A stretch of 9,291 bases of DNA from VRUE01 sp035260485 (GCA_035260485.1 DATFVC010000024.1:1-9291); one strand, 5' to 3'; shown: positions 1 to 6,066, counted from the stretch's first letter. Notes: generated by a model not told the origin, from the sequence alone. Translations and numbers: made by a program.

Positions 1-1
1 G

Positions 2-1753
2 ATCCCCTCTCCCGCCGACGGCGGCTACCTCGCCTTCTATCCACTCGCCTACGCGGCGCTGGTCGTCCTCCTGCGGACGAGGATCGGGGCCTTCCCGGTC
101 GCGCGGTGGCTGGACGGTGCGATCGTCGGCTCCGCGGTCGCTGCGCTGGCGGCGGCGTTCGCGCTGGGGCCGATCGTCGACGCTTCCAGCGAAGGCCAGA
201 CGCTCGCCGTCGCGACCAACCTTGCCTATCCGATCGCCGACCTGACCCTGTTGACGATGGTCGCAACCGCCGCCTCCTTCACCGGCTGGCGGCCGGGACG
301 CAGCTGGACGGTCCTCGGGGCCGGCCTCCTGCTGCTCGCCGTCTCCGACGGCGTCTACCTGCTGCAGGCTGCCCAGGGGACCTACGCCGAAGGCACGATT
401 CTCGACGCCGGCTGGCCGTGTGGGGTCCTGCTGGTGGCTTGCGCGGCGTGGATCGAGCCGGGCACCATGGAGCCCGTGCGCTCGCGGGCCGTGCGGATCA
501 TCGCGATACCGGCCGTCGCGGCCCTGGTCGCGATCGGCATTCAGGCAGGCGAACGGTTCACCACCGCCCCCACCGCGGCGGCAGCCATCTCCCTGCTCAC
601 CCTGATCGCCGTCGTCGTGCGGCTGGTCCTCTCGTTGCGCGAGAGCCAGGTGGAAGCCCGCTCGCGCATGCACGAGTCGCGCACCGACGAGTTGACCGGG
701 CTGCCCAACCGCAGGGCGCTGATGGTCGATTTGGAGCGTGCGATCACGCGCCCCGCAGCGACCGGGTCCCTGCGGCTCCTCGCGCTGTTCGACCTCGACG
801 GCTTCAAGCTCTACAACGACACCTTCGGCCACCCGGCCGGTGACGCCCTGCTGGAACGGCTCGGCGGGCGACTGGAGCGCTTCGCGGACTCGAAAGGCCG
901 CGCCTACCGCCTCGGTGGCGATGAGTTCTGCCTTCTGGCCGAGTGTACGGCGGCCGAGGTCGACCCGATCGTGGCTGGCGCCACCGCGGCGCTCTCCGAG
1001 CGCGGCGAGGGGTTCTCGGTCACGGCTTCGCAGGGCAACGTCCTCTTGCCGAGCGAGGCCAGCTCGCTCAAGGAGGCAATGCAGCTCGCCGACCGGCGGA
1101 TGTACGCGAACAAGGCGAGCGAGCGGACCTCGGCCGGCTCGCAGTCGCGCGACGTGCTGCTCTCGGCGCTGCGCGAGCGCCAGCCGCAGCTGGCCGAGCA
1201 GGCCGTCGACGTCGCCGAGCTGGCGCTGGCGGTCGCCGACGAGCTCGGCATGGAGGCTGAGCAACGCGATGAGACCTACCGCGCCGCGCAGCTGCACGAG
1301 ACGGGGAAGATGGCGATCCCCGACGCGATCCTGAACAAGCCGGGCCCGCTCGAGGATTCCGAGTGGGAGTTCGTTCGCCAGCACACCCTGATCGGCGAGC
1401 GGATCATCGCCTCGGCGGCGGCGCTCGTGCCGGTCGCGCGCCTGGTTCGCTCCAGCGGTGAGCGCTGGGATGGCGGTGGCTACCCGGACTCCCTGCGCGG
1501 CGAGCAGATCCCACTCGGCGCCCGGGTTGTCGCCGTCTGCGACGCCTATGCGGCGATGGTCTCAGAGCGCCCCTACAGCGTCGCGATGCGTCCCGCGCGG
1601 GCACTCGAGGAGCTCCGTCGCAGCGCCGGCTCGCAGTTTGACCCCGAGGTCGTTGCCGCCTTCGAGCAGGTCGCCGCGCAGCGTGGCCTTCTCATCGAGC
1701 CCGAGCTAAGGAGGAAGTCGGGCGGAACGGGGCGAACCGTCTCCACCCCTTAA
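2..1753 (+). CDS. Membrane GGDEF/degenerate HD-GYP signalling protein (5' partial)
   Basis: The frame is open from base 2, so the ATG at 251 is internal and the true start lies left of the window; 583 residues are visible. About seven hydrophobic segments fill residues 9-211, a membrane sensor of unknown ligand. A GGDEF domain follows: DELTGLPNRR near residue 229, metal Asp264 in FDLDGFKLYND, and an intact GGDEF at 305-309, so c-di-GMP synthesis is likely. No RxxD inhibitory site sits at the usual five residues before GGDEF. The C-terminal part (about 395-560) aligns by eye with HD-GYP phosphodiesterases and keeps GYP (493-495) and IPLGARVVAVCDAYAAM. The metal residues are changed: HD is HE (432-433) and the usual HH before E-RWDG is Ser485-Gly486. 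The HD part is therefore probably regulatory rather than catalytic. No neighbouring gene shares its operon in view. The family is sure; activity is inferred. Confidence 0.9.
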   Translation: MPSPADGGYLAFYPLAYAALVVLLRTRIGAFPVARWLDGAIVGSAVAALAAAFALGPIVDASSEGQTLAVATNLAYPIADLTLLTMVATAASFTGWRPGRSWTVLGAGLLLLAVSDGVYLLQAAQGTYAEGTILDAGWPCGVLLVACAAWIEPGTMEPVRSRAVRIIAIPAVAALVAIGIQAGERFTTAPTAAAAISLLTLIAVVVRLVLSLRESQVEARSRMHESRTDELTGLPNRRALMVDLERAITRPAATGSLRLLALFDLDGFKLYNDTFGHPAGDALLERLGGRLERFADSKGRAYRLGGDEFCLLAECTAAEVDPIVAGATAALSERGEGFSVTASQGNVLLPSEASSLKEAMQLADRRMYANKASERTSAGSQSRDVLLSALRERQPQLAEQAVDVAELALAVADELGMEAEQRDETYRAAQLHETGKMAIPDAILNKPGPLEDSEWEFVRQHTLIGERIIASAAALVPVARLVRSSGERWDGGGYPDSLRGEQIPLGARVVAVCDAYAAMVSERPYSVAMRPARALEELRRSAGSQFDPEVVAAFEQVAAQRGLLIEPELRRKSGGTGRTVSTP

Positions 1754-2033
1754 AAGGCCGCCCGTGTCGCGCTAGCCTCTTTGCCAAGACGCTCGCCCAG
1801 GCGAAAGCGGCGTTGAAGACGGCCGCCCGCAGGCTCGGCACGGTGCGCAGGCCACGTCCCCGTAAAGGCAGGCGCCTGCCGCGCTCGTCGTCAAGTCCTC
1901 GACCCCCGCGGCGGGTGCGAAACCCGCCGGCGGCAAGGTCAACCATCACCCTCGGGCCGAAACCGAGAAAAGCACACCGCTAGTTCGCGAGCTGGAGCGA
2001 GAGTGCTTCGGCAACATCAGGATTCGCAGGTCG
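1754..2033. other. Gene-poor spacer with coding debris
   Basis: No credible gene is seen. Short plus-strand stretches look once-coding but are broken by stops and frame changes. One around 1782-1860 reads as a Lys/Ala-rich helix-like peptide (AKTLAQAKAALKTAARRLG). Another, from about 1873 to a TGA near 2108, runs through the motif LGQEMGQE. Neither can be assigned to a family. The composition stays GC-rich. I see no terminator directly after the GGDEF gene. Confidence 0.4.
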
Positions 2034-2057
2034 CTGGGGCAAGAAATGGGGCAAGAA
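2034..2057 (+). repeat. Paired TGGGGCAA motifs, 12-bp period
   Basis: TGGGGCAA occurs at 2035-2042 and again at 2047-2054, each followed by GAA, so the repeat period is exactly 12 bp. The same pair with the same period recurs at 6394-6413, and a single copy is at 8760-8767. All lie next to tRNA remnants. They could be integrase arm-type sites or the 3' codons of lost integrase genes (reading LGQ..GQ); both are inference. Confidence 0.55.
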
Positions 2058-2169
2058 CCCCCACAGATCCCAGCCGATCCCAGCCGATCCCAGCCGATCT
2101 CGATCTCGTGAAAGCCGCTTGAAACCGTGCCCCACCTAGTCCAGCGGGACTCCAGGGTCGGGCTCATAA
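2046..2169 (+). repeat. Structured direct repeat, copy 1
   Basis: This stretch matches 8759-8872 in the same orientation. Shared blocks include GGGGCAAGAA, CCCAGCCGAT, CTCGATCTCG, CCGCTTGAAAC, GTGCCCCAC, CCAGCGGGAC and CGGGCTCATAA in the same order. TGGGGCA near the left end and TGCCCCA near 2129-2135 form an inverted pair about 75 bp apart. The right end is the anticodon-loop half of a dead tRNA-Met. Copy 1 is longer because it holds a 10-bp tandem repeat. Confidence 0.8.
2067..2096 (+). repeat. 10-bp tandem repeat x3
   Basis: ATCCCAGCCG occurs three times head to tail without mismatch (2067-2076, 2077-2086, 2087-2096). The other copy of the surrounding repeat has only one such unit, so this is a local expansion. 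Confidence 0.95.
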
Positions 2170-2204
2170 CCCGAAGGTCGCAGGTTCGAATCCTGCCCCC
2201 GCTA
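2158..2204 (+). pseudogene. tRNA-Met(CAU) 3' half, remnant 1
   Basis: A perfect anticodon arm is visible: stem TCGGG/CCCGA (2158-2162, 2170-2174) around loop CTCATAA, anticodon CAT. It is followed by variable bases AGGTC, a perfect T-arm GCAGG-TTCGAAT-CCTGC (2180-2196), the 3' acceptor strand CCCCGCT and A at 2204. The 5' side fails: the bases before the anticodon stem give no 7-bp acceptor partner for CCCCGCT, and the D-arm is shortened and misplaced. CCA is not encoded. It is best read as the 3' end of a tRNA left by integration into a tRNA-Met gene, not a working tRNA. Confidence 0.85.
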
Positions 2205-2231
2205 TGGCTCCATTAGTGACTTTCCGGTCTT
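2205..2231 (+). repeat. Post-tRNA repeat, copy 1 (pair at 6052-6079)
   Basis: Directly after tRNA remnant 1 comes TGGCTCC, then ATTAG, TGACTTTCCGGTC and TT. The same run, with GCC inserted after TGGCTCC and small changes, follows the T-arm of the tRNA remnant at 6026-6062. At that site TGGCTCC is the tRNA's own 3' acceptor strand. Remnant 1 therefore looks like a tRNA-Met end joined to the end of a second tRNA plus its downstream flank. Confidence 0.6.
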
Positions 2232-2256
2232 CTGAAGCTGCTGGCGAGGACGGGCC

Positions 2257-2415
2257 ATGACCAAGGCGGAGCTGCACGCGCAGATCGACTCGATGACGGA
2301 GGAGGAAGCGGCGCAGGTCAAGTTGATCTTCGCGAGGAGAGACTGTTGCCGGGTGCTTCCTCGCCGGCCCTTCGTCACGCCCTCGCGGCGCCGAGGAGGG
2401 GGTCGACCTGGTTGA
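2257..2415 (+). pseudogene. Small truncated ORF, antitoxin-like N-terminus
   Basis: The ATG at 2257 has a good ribosome binding site, GAGGA at 2246-2250, six bases upstream. The first 28 residues (MTKAELHAQIDSMTEEEAAQ and on) read like the acidic, helical start of small actinobacterial antitoxin or hypothetical proteins. From about 2341 the translation turns into Arg/Pro-rich sequence typical of antisense reading, and the last part overlaps the 3' end of the minus-strand AHSA1 gene. I infer a gene cut off by a junction near 2340. Function is not known. Confidence 0.35.
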
Positions 2416-2864
2416 GCGTTTCGGTCATGCCTTGCTCCATCCCCATCTCGATCATCTGTTCCATCGACTCGCGGTCAGCGAAGTGGGTTTGGATCGACAT
2501 CGTCGCGGTGCCGTTGGTCTCGGCGATCGTCACCGTCATCGCCGTCGGGCCTCCGTCATCCGGCTTGCCCTCGTCGTCGACGGCGTCGTCCTTGATGTGC
2601 AGCCGGTGGGGCGGCTCGACCTCTCAATCCGCCACCAGCCGTGGTGCTTCTCACCGTCCGGGCCGGTCATAAGTAGGTAGTGCGCGCGCCGACCGTGAGC
2701 TCGTGCTCGACGAAGGTCGACGAATGGGCCGGCGGGCTCCACCAGCGCTCCAGCTGGCGTGGATCCGGCCACAGCTCCCAGAGTCGCTCGGCATCGGCGT
2801 CGAACTTCGCCGTGATCGTCATGGTCAGGGCGTCGATGTCCTTGTCTACGTCGGTGACGGGCAT
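2375..2864 (-). pseudogene. AHSA1/SRPBCC-domain gene with two frameshifts
   Basis: Three minus-strand frames join into one protein of about 163 residues, the normal family length. The start at 2864 gives MPVTDVDKDIDALTMTITAK and then WELWPDPRQLERWW. Near 2665-2672 one base is missing and reading continues as MTGPDGEKHHGWWRIE. Near 2621-2626 a second base is missing and the rest continues as VEPPHRLHIKDDAVDDEGK to QGMTETLNQVDPLLGAARA and a TGA at 2377-2375. SRPBCC folds bind hydrophobic ligands; members paired with ArsR regulators are usual, but their role is mostly unknown. The ATG overlaps the stop of the arsR-type gene by one base (TGATG), implying coupling. Either it is a true pseudogene or the bases are sequencing losses. 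Domain identity is sure, status is not. Confidence 0.85.
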
Positions 2865-3220
2865 CAGCTGTCTCCTTTATCGGTTTCGAGGATCTGCTCC
2901 ATCCGCTCGATCCGGCCACGCCAGTCCGCCTCGAGACGATCGAGTACAGCGTGGGCGCGCGCGAGGGCGTCGGTCTGGGTGTGGACGATCGACTCGCGAC
3001 CGACCCGGTGCTTGCTCACCAGTTCAGCCCGCTCCAGCACGGCGACGTGCTTCTGCATCGCCGTCACGCTGATCGGGTGTTCGCGGGCCAGGGCCGAGAC
3101 CGAGAGCCGGCCCTCGTGGGCGCGACGGAGGATGTCGCGGCGGATGGGATCGGCCAGCGCCCCGAACAGCAGGTCAGTGGCCCCCTCGTCGTCGTGGATC
3201 GGTTTCTTATCTACAACCAT
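2864..3220 (-). CDS. ArsR-family winged-helix transcriptional regulator
   Basis: With the start at 3220 the protein has 118 residues, beginning MVVDKKPIHDDEG. The ArsR-type winged helix is clear: GALADPIRRDILRRAHEGRL, then recognition-helix sequence VSALAREHPISVTAMQKHVAVL and wing LVSKHRVGRE. No metal-binding Cys pair is seen, so this is the non-metal ArsR type that accompanies AHSA1 genes. A longer start at 3262 would overlap the divergent gene and is less likely. The ATG lies inside the 20-bp palindrome at 3211-3230 and lacks a Shine-Dalgarno, so a leaderless mRNA and autorepression are likely. It is probably co-transcribed with the broken AHSA1 gene. Confidence 0.9.
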   Translation of the reverse strand: MVVDKKPIHDDEGATDLLFGALADPIRRDILRRAHEGRLSVSALAREHPISVTAMQKHVAVLERAELVSKHRVGRESIVHTQTDALARAHAVLDRLEADWRGRIERMEQILETDKGDS

Positions 3221-3230
3221 TTGGTTGTAG
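3211..3230. promoter_or_regulatory. Operator palindrome of the ArsR regulator
   Basis: CTACAACCATTTGGTTGTAG has 9-bp arms that are exact reverse complements around TT. It covers the ATG of the arsR-type gene (3220-3218) and lies 50 bp before the divergent RibD_C gene. This is the expected shape and place for an ArsR dimer site. Binding is inferred. Confidence 0.8.
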
Positions 3231-3279
3231 GTTAGCACGACGGGGTACGGTGCAAATCGCAATTACTTGGAGGACGCCG

Positions 3280-3885
3280 ATGCCGGACACCACCTGCCAC
3301 ATGTCGATCTCGCTCGACGGCTTCGTCGCCGGGCCGGACCAGAGCCGGGAGAATCCGCTGGGGAAGCGCGGCAGGGAGGTCCATATCTGGCACCTCGGCG
3401 ACGAGCGCGCGAACGACGCCGACGCGACGGCAGAGGGCTGGCTCATGCGACCGCGCGGGGCCTACGTCATGGGCCGCAACATGTTCGGGCCGATCCGCGG
3501 CAAGTGGGATGTGGACTGGGATGGATGGTGGGGCTCCGAGCCGCCTTACCACGCGCCGGTCTTCGTGCTCACCCACCACGCCCGCGAGCCGATCGAGATG
3601 GAGGGCGGCACGAGCTTCCACTTCGTCACCCAGGGCTTCGAGGCCGCCTACGCGCAGGCGCGTGAGACGGCCGGCGAGGATGGCATCGACATCGCGGGCG
3701 GCGCCTCGACCGTCCGTCAGGCGCTCGCCGCCGGAGTGATCGACGAACTCACGCTCGACGTGGCCCCCGTCCTGTTCGGGTCCGGCGAGCGGCTGTTCGA
3801 CGGAGTCGAGTCCCTCGGGTTCGAGCCGGTCGAGGTGCTCCACTCTCCGCTCGCCACACACATCCGCTACCGGCGGGCGGGGTGA
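3280..3885 (+). CDS. Dihydrofolate reductase-like (RibD C-terminal domain) protein
   Basis: The start at 3280 (MPDTTCHMSISLDGFVAG) has GGAGGA at 3269-3274, five bases upstream. The in-frame ATG at 3250 lacks such a site. The 201-residue product has the usual length of the YyaP/YwjB/RibD_C family: the N-terminal SLDGFVAG motif, RGAYVMGRNMF, and a C-terminal GGASTVRQALAAGVIDEL followed by VLFGSGERLFDG. The fold binds NADPH; the substrate of these stand-alone members is not known, and they are distinct from housekeeping FolA. It is divergent from arsR and AHSA1 across a short gap with the shared operator, so the three probably form one regulon. Confidence 0.92.
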   Translation: MPDTTCHMSISLDGFVAGPDQSRENPLGKRGREVHIWHLGDERANDADATAEGWLMRPRGAYVMGRNMFGPIRGKWDVDWDGWWGSEPPYHAPVFVLTHHAREPIEMEGGTSFHFVTQGFEAAYAQARETAGEDGIDIAGGASTVRQALAAGVIDELTLDVAPVLFGSGERLFDGVESLGFEPVEVLHSPLATHIRYRRAG

Positions 3886-3950
3886 GGAGCCGATCTTCGG
3901 GTCTGGGGCGGCATCAGCTTTTTGGCGGCCACTCATGGGCTCGATTTGTA

Positions 3951-3970
3951 AGGGCGGCAGCTGCCGCCCT
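3951..3970. repeat. Perfect 20-bp palindrome
   Basis: AGGGCGGCAG followed by CTGCCGCCCT is an exact inverted repeat without spacer. As RNA it would give an 8-bp GC stem with loop AGCT. There is no T-run after it, so it is either a weak terminator for the RibD_C gene or a dimer-binding site. It lies 66 bp past that gene's stop and 96 bp before the antitoxin. Confidence 0.6.
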
Positions 3971-4028
3971 CAACGTCATTGCTGACTCGATCGCTTCCAG
4001 AGCGCTAACCATGTAGCGCCGCGACGCC

Positions 4029-4055
4029 GTGTACGCCATGTGCCCTTACGTGTAC
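4029..4055 (+). promoter_or_regulatory. GTGTAC direct repeats before the toxin-antitoxin pair
   Basis: GTGTAC occurs at 4029-4034 and 4050-4055. The start-to-start distance is 21 bp, two helical turns, ending 10 bp before the antitoxin ATG. RHH antitoxins usually bind short repeats over their own promoter, so this is a candidate autoregulatory site. No clear -35/-10 pair is seen. Confidence 0.4.
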
Positions 4056-4065
4056 CCTTGGGGAT

Positions 4066-4323
4066 ATGGCTGATCGGAACCGCCGCATCAACGTGACTCT
4101 GGAGCCAGATTACGCGCAGAAGCTGGCGAGCTTGGCGGAGCGCACGCATGTCCAAGAGGGAACTCTGGCTCGCTCGCTTCTCTCCAGCGCACTCGACGAA
4201 GCCGACCCCGAAGCCTCGCGAATCACTGAAATCCTCGATGGGATTCCTGGAGCGTGGGAGAGGGCGCAAGATTCGATCGAGCAGGCTCGGCGCGGCGAGA
4301 CGGTCCCGCTCTCCGAGCTCTAG
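4066..4323 (+). CDS. RHH-type antitoxin of a type II toxin-antitoxin pair
   Basis: The 85-residue protein starts MADRNRRINVTLEPDYAQKL. A short beta-strand (RINVTL) followed by two helices (YAQKLASLAERTHV and GTLARSLLSSALDEA) is the ribbon-helix-helix pattern of CopG/ParD-like antitoxins. The C-terminal half is acidic and probably wraps the toxin. It stops at 4321-4323, three bases before the toxin ATG, the usual antitoxin-first, tightly coupled order. No good Shine-Dalgarno precedes the ATG, so a leaderless start is possible. Confidence 0.82.
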   Translation: MADRNRRINVTLEPDYAQKLASLAERTHVQEGTLARSLLSSALDEADPEASRITEILDGIPGAWERAQDSIEQARRGETVPLSEL

Positions 4324-4326
4324 CCG

Positions 4327-4617
4327 ATGGCTACGATCGAGGTCACGCGCTTGGCGCGTGACGAGCTTCGTGAGCTGATGGAGACCCGTCAGCTTCCAGC
4401 CGACACGCGCGAACGGGTCTCGCGCACGCTGCTCACGTTGGAAGAGTTCCCGCGCGCCGGCAAGCAGCTCTCTGGCCTCTGGCGGGACTGTCGGGCGCTG
4501 ATCGGTCCATGGGGGTGGCTGATCGTCGTCTACATGTACATCGAGGCCGAGGATCGGGTCGTCGTTATCGCCTTCCACGACGCACGAACCTCCGACGCCG
4601 CAATCACCCGTTCTTAA
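4327..4617 (+). CDS. ParE/RelE-family toxin
   Basis: The 96-residue protein fits the ParE/RelE fold in length and pattern. It has an N-terminal beta-strand and helices (VTRLARDELRELMETRQ), then GKQLSGLWRDCRALIGPWGWLIVVYMYIEAEDRVVVIAFHDAR. The Gly-Leu-Trp plus IGPWGWLIVVY strand and terminal VVVIAFHDAR are typical. RelE members cleave mRNA on the ribosome and ParE members poison gyrase; which applies cannot be told from sequence alone. The reading frame is complete. It ends 11 bases before a tRNA-Met remnant, so the pair probably arrived as the distal cargo of an integrated element. Confidence 0.82.
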   Translation: MATIEVTRLARDELRELMETRQLPADTRERVSRTLLTLEEFPRAGKQLSGLWRDCRALIGPWGWLIVVYMYIEAEDRVVVIAFHDARTSDAAITRS

Positions 4618-4628
4618 GACCGAGAAAT

Positions 4629-4671
4629 CTCATAACCTGAAGGTCGCGGGGTTCGAATCCCGCCCCCGTTA
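4629..4671 (+). pseudogene. tRNA-Met(CAU) 3' half, remnant 2
   Basis: The anticodon loop CTCATAA (4629-4635) is followed by CCTGA, AGGTC, T-arm GCGGG / TTCGAAT / CCCGC with one extra G (4651) between stem and loop, then CCCCGTT and A at 4671. Bases before the loop (GAAAT) do not pair with CCTGA, so the 5' half is absent. The match to remnant 1 is close (GAAGGTCGC, GGTTCGAATC, GCCCCCG). It is non-functional and most likely an attachment-site scar. Confidence 0.8.
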
Positions 4672-4758
4672 TTCCACTCCGAAGTGGCAATTGCTGTTTG
4701 GCTTCTGACCATCGGCAACGTGTGCGGGTCAGTAGTTCGGCGCCGGGCGGTATCGCCG

Positions 4759-4794
4759 CTGAGCCAGGTCAAAGGACCGGTGGCTCAGTTTTTT
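4759..4794 (+). terminator. Rho-independent terminator
   Basis: CTGAGCCA (4759-4766) pairs exactly with TGGCTCAG (4781-4788). An inner GGTC/GACC stem with loop AAAG and a GG bulge extends the hairpin. Six Ts follow at once (4789-4794). It would end plus-strand transcripts from the toxin-antitoxin pair or tRNA side. Confidence 0.85.
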
Positions 4795-4977
4795 CGCATT
4801 CGCCTTTGATCTTGGCGGCGGCTCAAGATCAGGGTCGCGGGGCCTACGGGCACCGGGCCGCGCGGGCTCTCATCCCCCTCGTAAGGAGAGTTGGTGCGGG
4901 TGGTTTGGCCGCTCGATCGGCGCGGGTATCCGGGAGACGTTCCCCGCTGACGGGGACCGTGGGACGGGAGTCACGGC
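4795..4977 (+). other. 5' region of the peptidase gene with two hairpins
   Basis: No gene is seen. GATCTTG (4808-4814) pairs with CAAGATC (4824-4830). CCCCG (4942-4946) pairs with CGGGG (4951-4955) just before the ribosome binding site GGGAG (4966-4970). The hairpins may be part of a leader; no known riboswitch is recognised. Confidence 0.35.
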
Positions 4978-6066
4978 GTGGAAGCAAGGATTCGCGGATT
5001 CTTCGGTTGGCTCGACAGCGTGCCGATGCGAGTCGCGGACTTCTTCTACGTGCTTACCGGGGGCGGGGAGGAGGTGCGGCGGTCGCGCGGTCGCGAGCGT
5101 GAGGGCTTCGCTCTCTACTTCTTCTTCCTTGCGGTCGAGGTGTTCCTCGGTGGCGCCGCGCGCTGGCTGATGACCCGCGGGGCGATCATCTGGATCGATC
5201 TGGTCGTCTCGCTCGGGGGTTGGGTTGCGGTGATGCCCTGGGCCGTTGCGTTGAGGCGGCCGGTCTGGTCGGTGGCAGCGCTCGCCCGCGTCGGCGGGCA
5301 CGGCGACGAGCGCCTCTACCCCGACGTCGTCCACCGGCCCGACAAGGAGGAGCGACAGCAGCTCTTTGGCGCGATGGCCGACCTCTGGACATACGACATC
5401 AACATCCCGGTGCCCGGGCGGGTCGTGATCATCGAGTTTCCGGTCGCCGGGGCGATGGTGCGCCGCGACACGTTGCTCCTCACTACGGCCGCGATGCAGT
5501 CCCCGGCGCTCCCGGCGCTGCTCGGCCATGAGCTGTCCCACCTCCGCTCGTCGGACCCTTGGCTCGGGGTTGCGGTCGAGCGGCTGGGAAGTGGGATCGA
5601 CCCCTATCCAGGGATCCAGCTCGAGTACATGCGCGGGGCGTGGAAACTCCTCGGGCTGCTCTGCCTGCCTGGGCACTGGGCGATCCGCCTGGCGCGCGGC
5701 GGGATGGGGAAGCGGATGCTGTCCAGCCGCTGGACCGCCTACAAACTGGCGCGCGAGCTCACCGCGGATGCCCACGCCGCCTCGCTCGGCCAGGCCGAGC
5801 TGACCTGCTGGTACCTACGCTCGGTGCGACCCGAGGATGATGGTCCGTCCCGGTTGATAGACGCGCTCAGCTGCCACCCTTCGGTGGCCGAGCGGATCGC
5901 ACGTCTGCAGGCGCTGCCGCGGCCGGTCCCGTTCGCCGACCTCGAAGACGACCCTGTTGCGGCGGCGTGGCCACGCGAAGCGATCCGCGCCTCGGTGGCA
6001 GCCTCGGTCCCTGAGACTTCGCACCCAGGCGGTCGGCCGTTCGAATCCGCCTGGCTCCGCCATTAG
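4978..6066 (+). CDS. Membrane-bound M48-type zinc metallopeptidase
   Basis: The GTG start at 4978 has GGGAG seven bases upstream; the product has 362 residues. Two hydrophobic segments lie near 44-65 and 70-92, with another weak one near 223-238. The zinc motif HELSH is at 184-188 and the third ligand is probably Glu260 in ELTADAHAA, a normal M48 distance. CHPSVAERIARLQAL near 302-316 is the usual C-terminal M48 helix. HtpX-type members degrade damaged membrane proteins, but this one is not a close HtpX by eye and its substrate is unknown. The last dozen or so residues (PGGRPFESAWLRH) are encoded by a tRNA 3' remnant, so the native C-terminus has probably been replaced. The gene stands alone after a terminator. 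Confidence 0.85.
   Translation: MEARIRGFFGWLDSVPMRVADFFYVLTGGGEEVRRSRGREREGFALYFFFLAVEVFLGGAARWLMTRGAIIWIDLVVSLGGWVAVMPWAVALRRPVWSVAALARVGGHGDERLYPDVVHRPDKEERQQLFGAMADLWTYDINIPVPGRVVIIEFPVAGAMVRRDTLLLTTAAMQSPALPALLGHELSHLRSSDPWLGVAVERLGSGIDPYPGIQLEYMRGAWKLLGLLCLPGHWAIRLARGGMGKRMLSSRWTAYKLARELTADAHAASLGQAELTCWYLRSVRPEDDGPSRLIDALSCHPSVAERIARLQALPRPVPFADLEDDPVAAAWPREAIRASVAASVPETSHPGGRPFESAWLRH
6026..6062 (+). pseudogene. tRNA 3' end remnant 3 (Ser-like), inside the peptidase 3' end
   Basis: CAGGCGG (6026-6032) pairs exactly with CCGCCTG (6047-6053) around the T-loop TTCGAAT (6040-6046), with seven extra bases TCGGCCG (6033-6039) between stem and loop. An acceptor-like strand TGGCTCC, G and CCA end at 6062. 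A G before an encoded CCA resembles tRNA-Ser, but the anticodon half is absent, so the type is uncertain. Translating through it gives the PFESAWLRH tail. Confidence 0.65.

Noticed and set aside
251..1753. GGDEF protein starting at the ATG at 251
   Set aside because: The frame is open back to base 2 and encodes hydrophobic membrane segments in series with those after 251, so the ATG is internal.
2067..2096. CRISPR-like array
   Set aside because: The 10-bp units are directly adjacent with no spacers.
2130..2204. Functional tRNA-Met
   Set aside because: The 3' half is perfect but the 5' acceptor strand does not pair with CCCCGCT and the D-arm is shortened and misplaced.
3232..3936. 234-residue minus-strand ORF
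   Set aside because: It lies antisense to the RibD_C gene and shows no family features.
2034..4671. Intact integrase or transposase gene driving the insertions
   Set aside because: No tyrosine or serine recombinase or transposase motifs were found in any frame in the window.
4870..5775. 301-residue minus-strand ORF
   Set aside because: It is antisense to the peptidase gene, has low-complexity Arg/Pro/Asp-rich content and no family motif.
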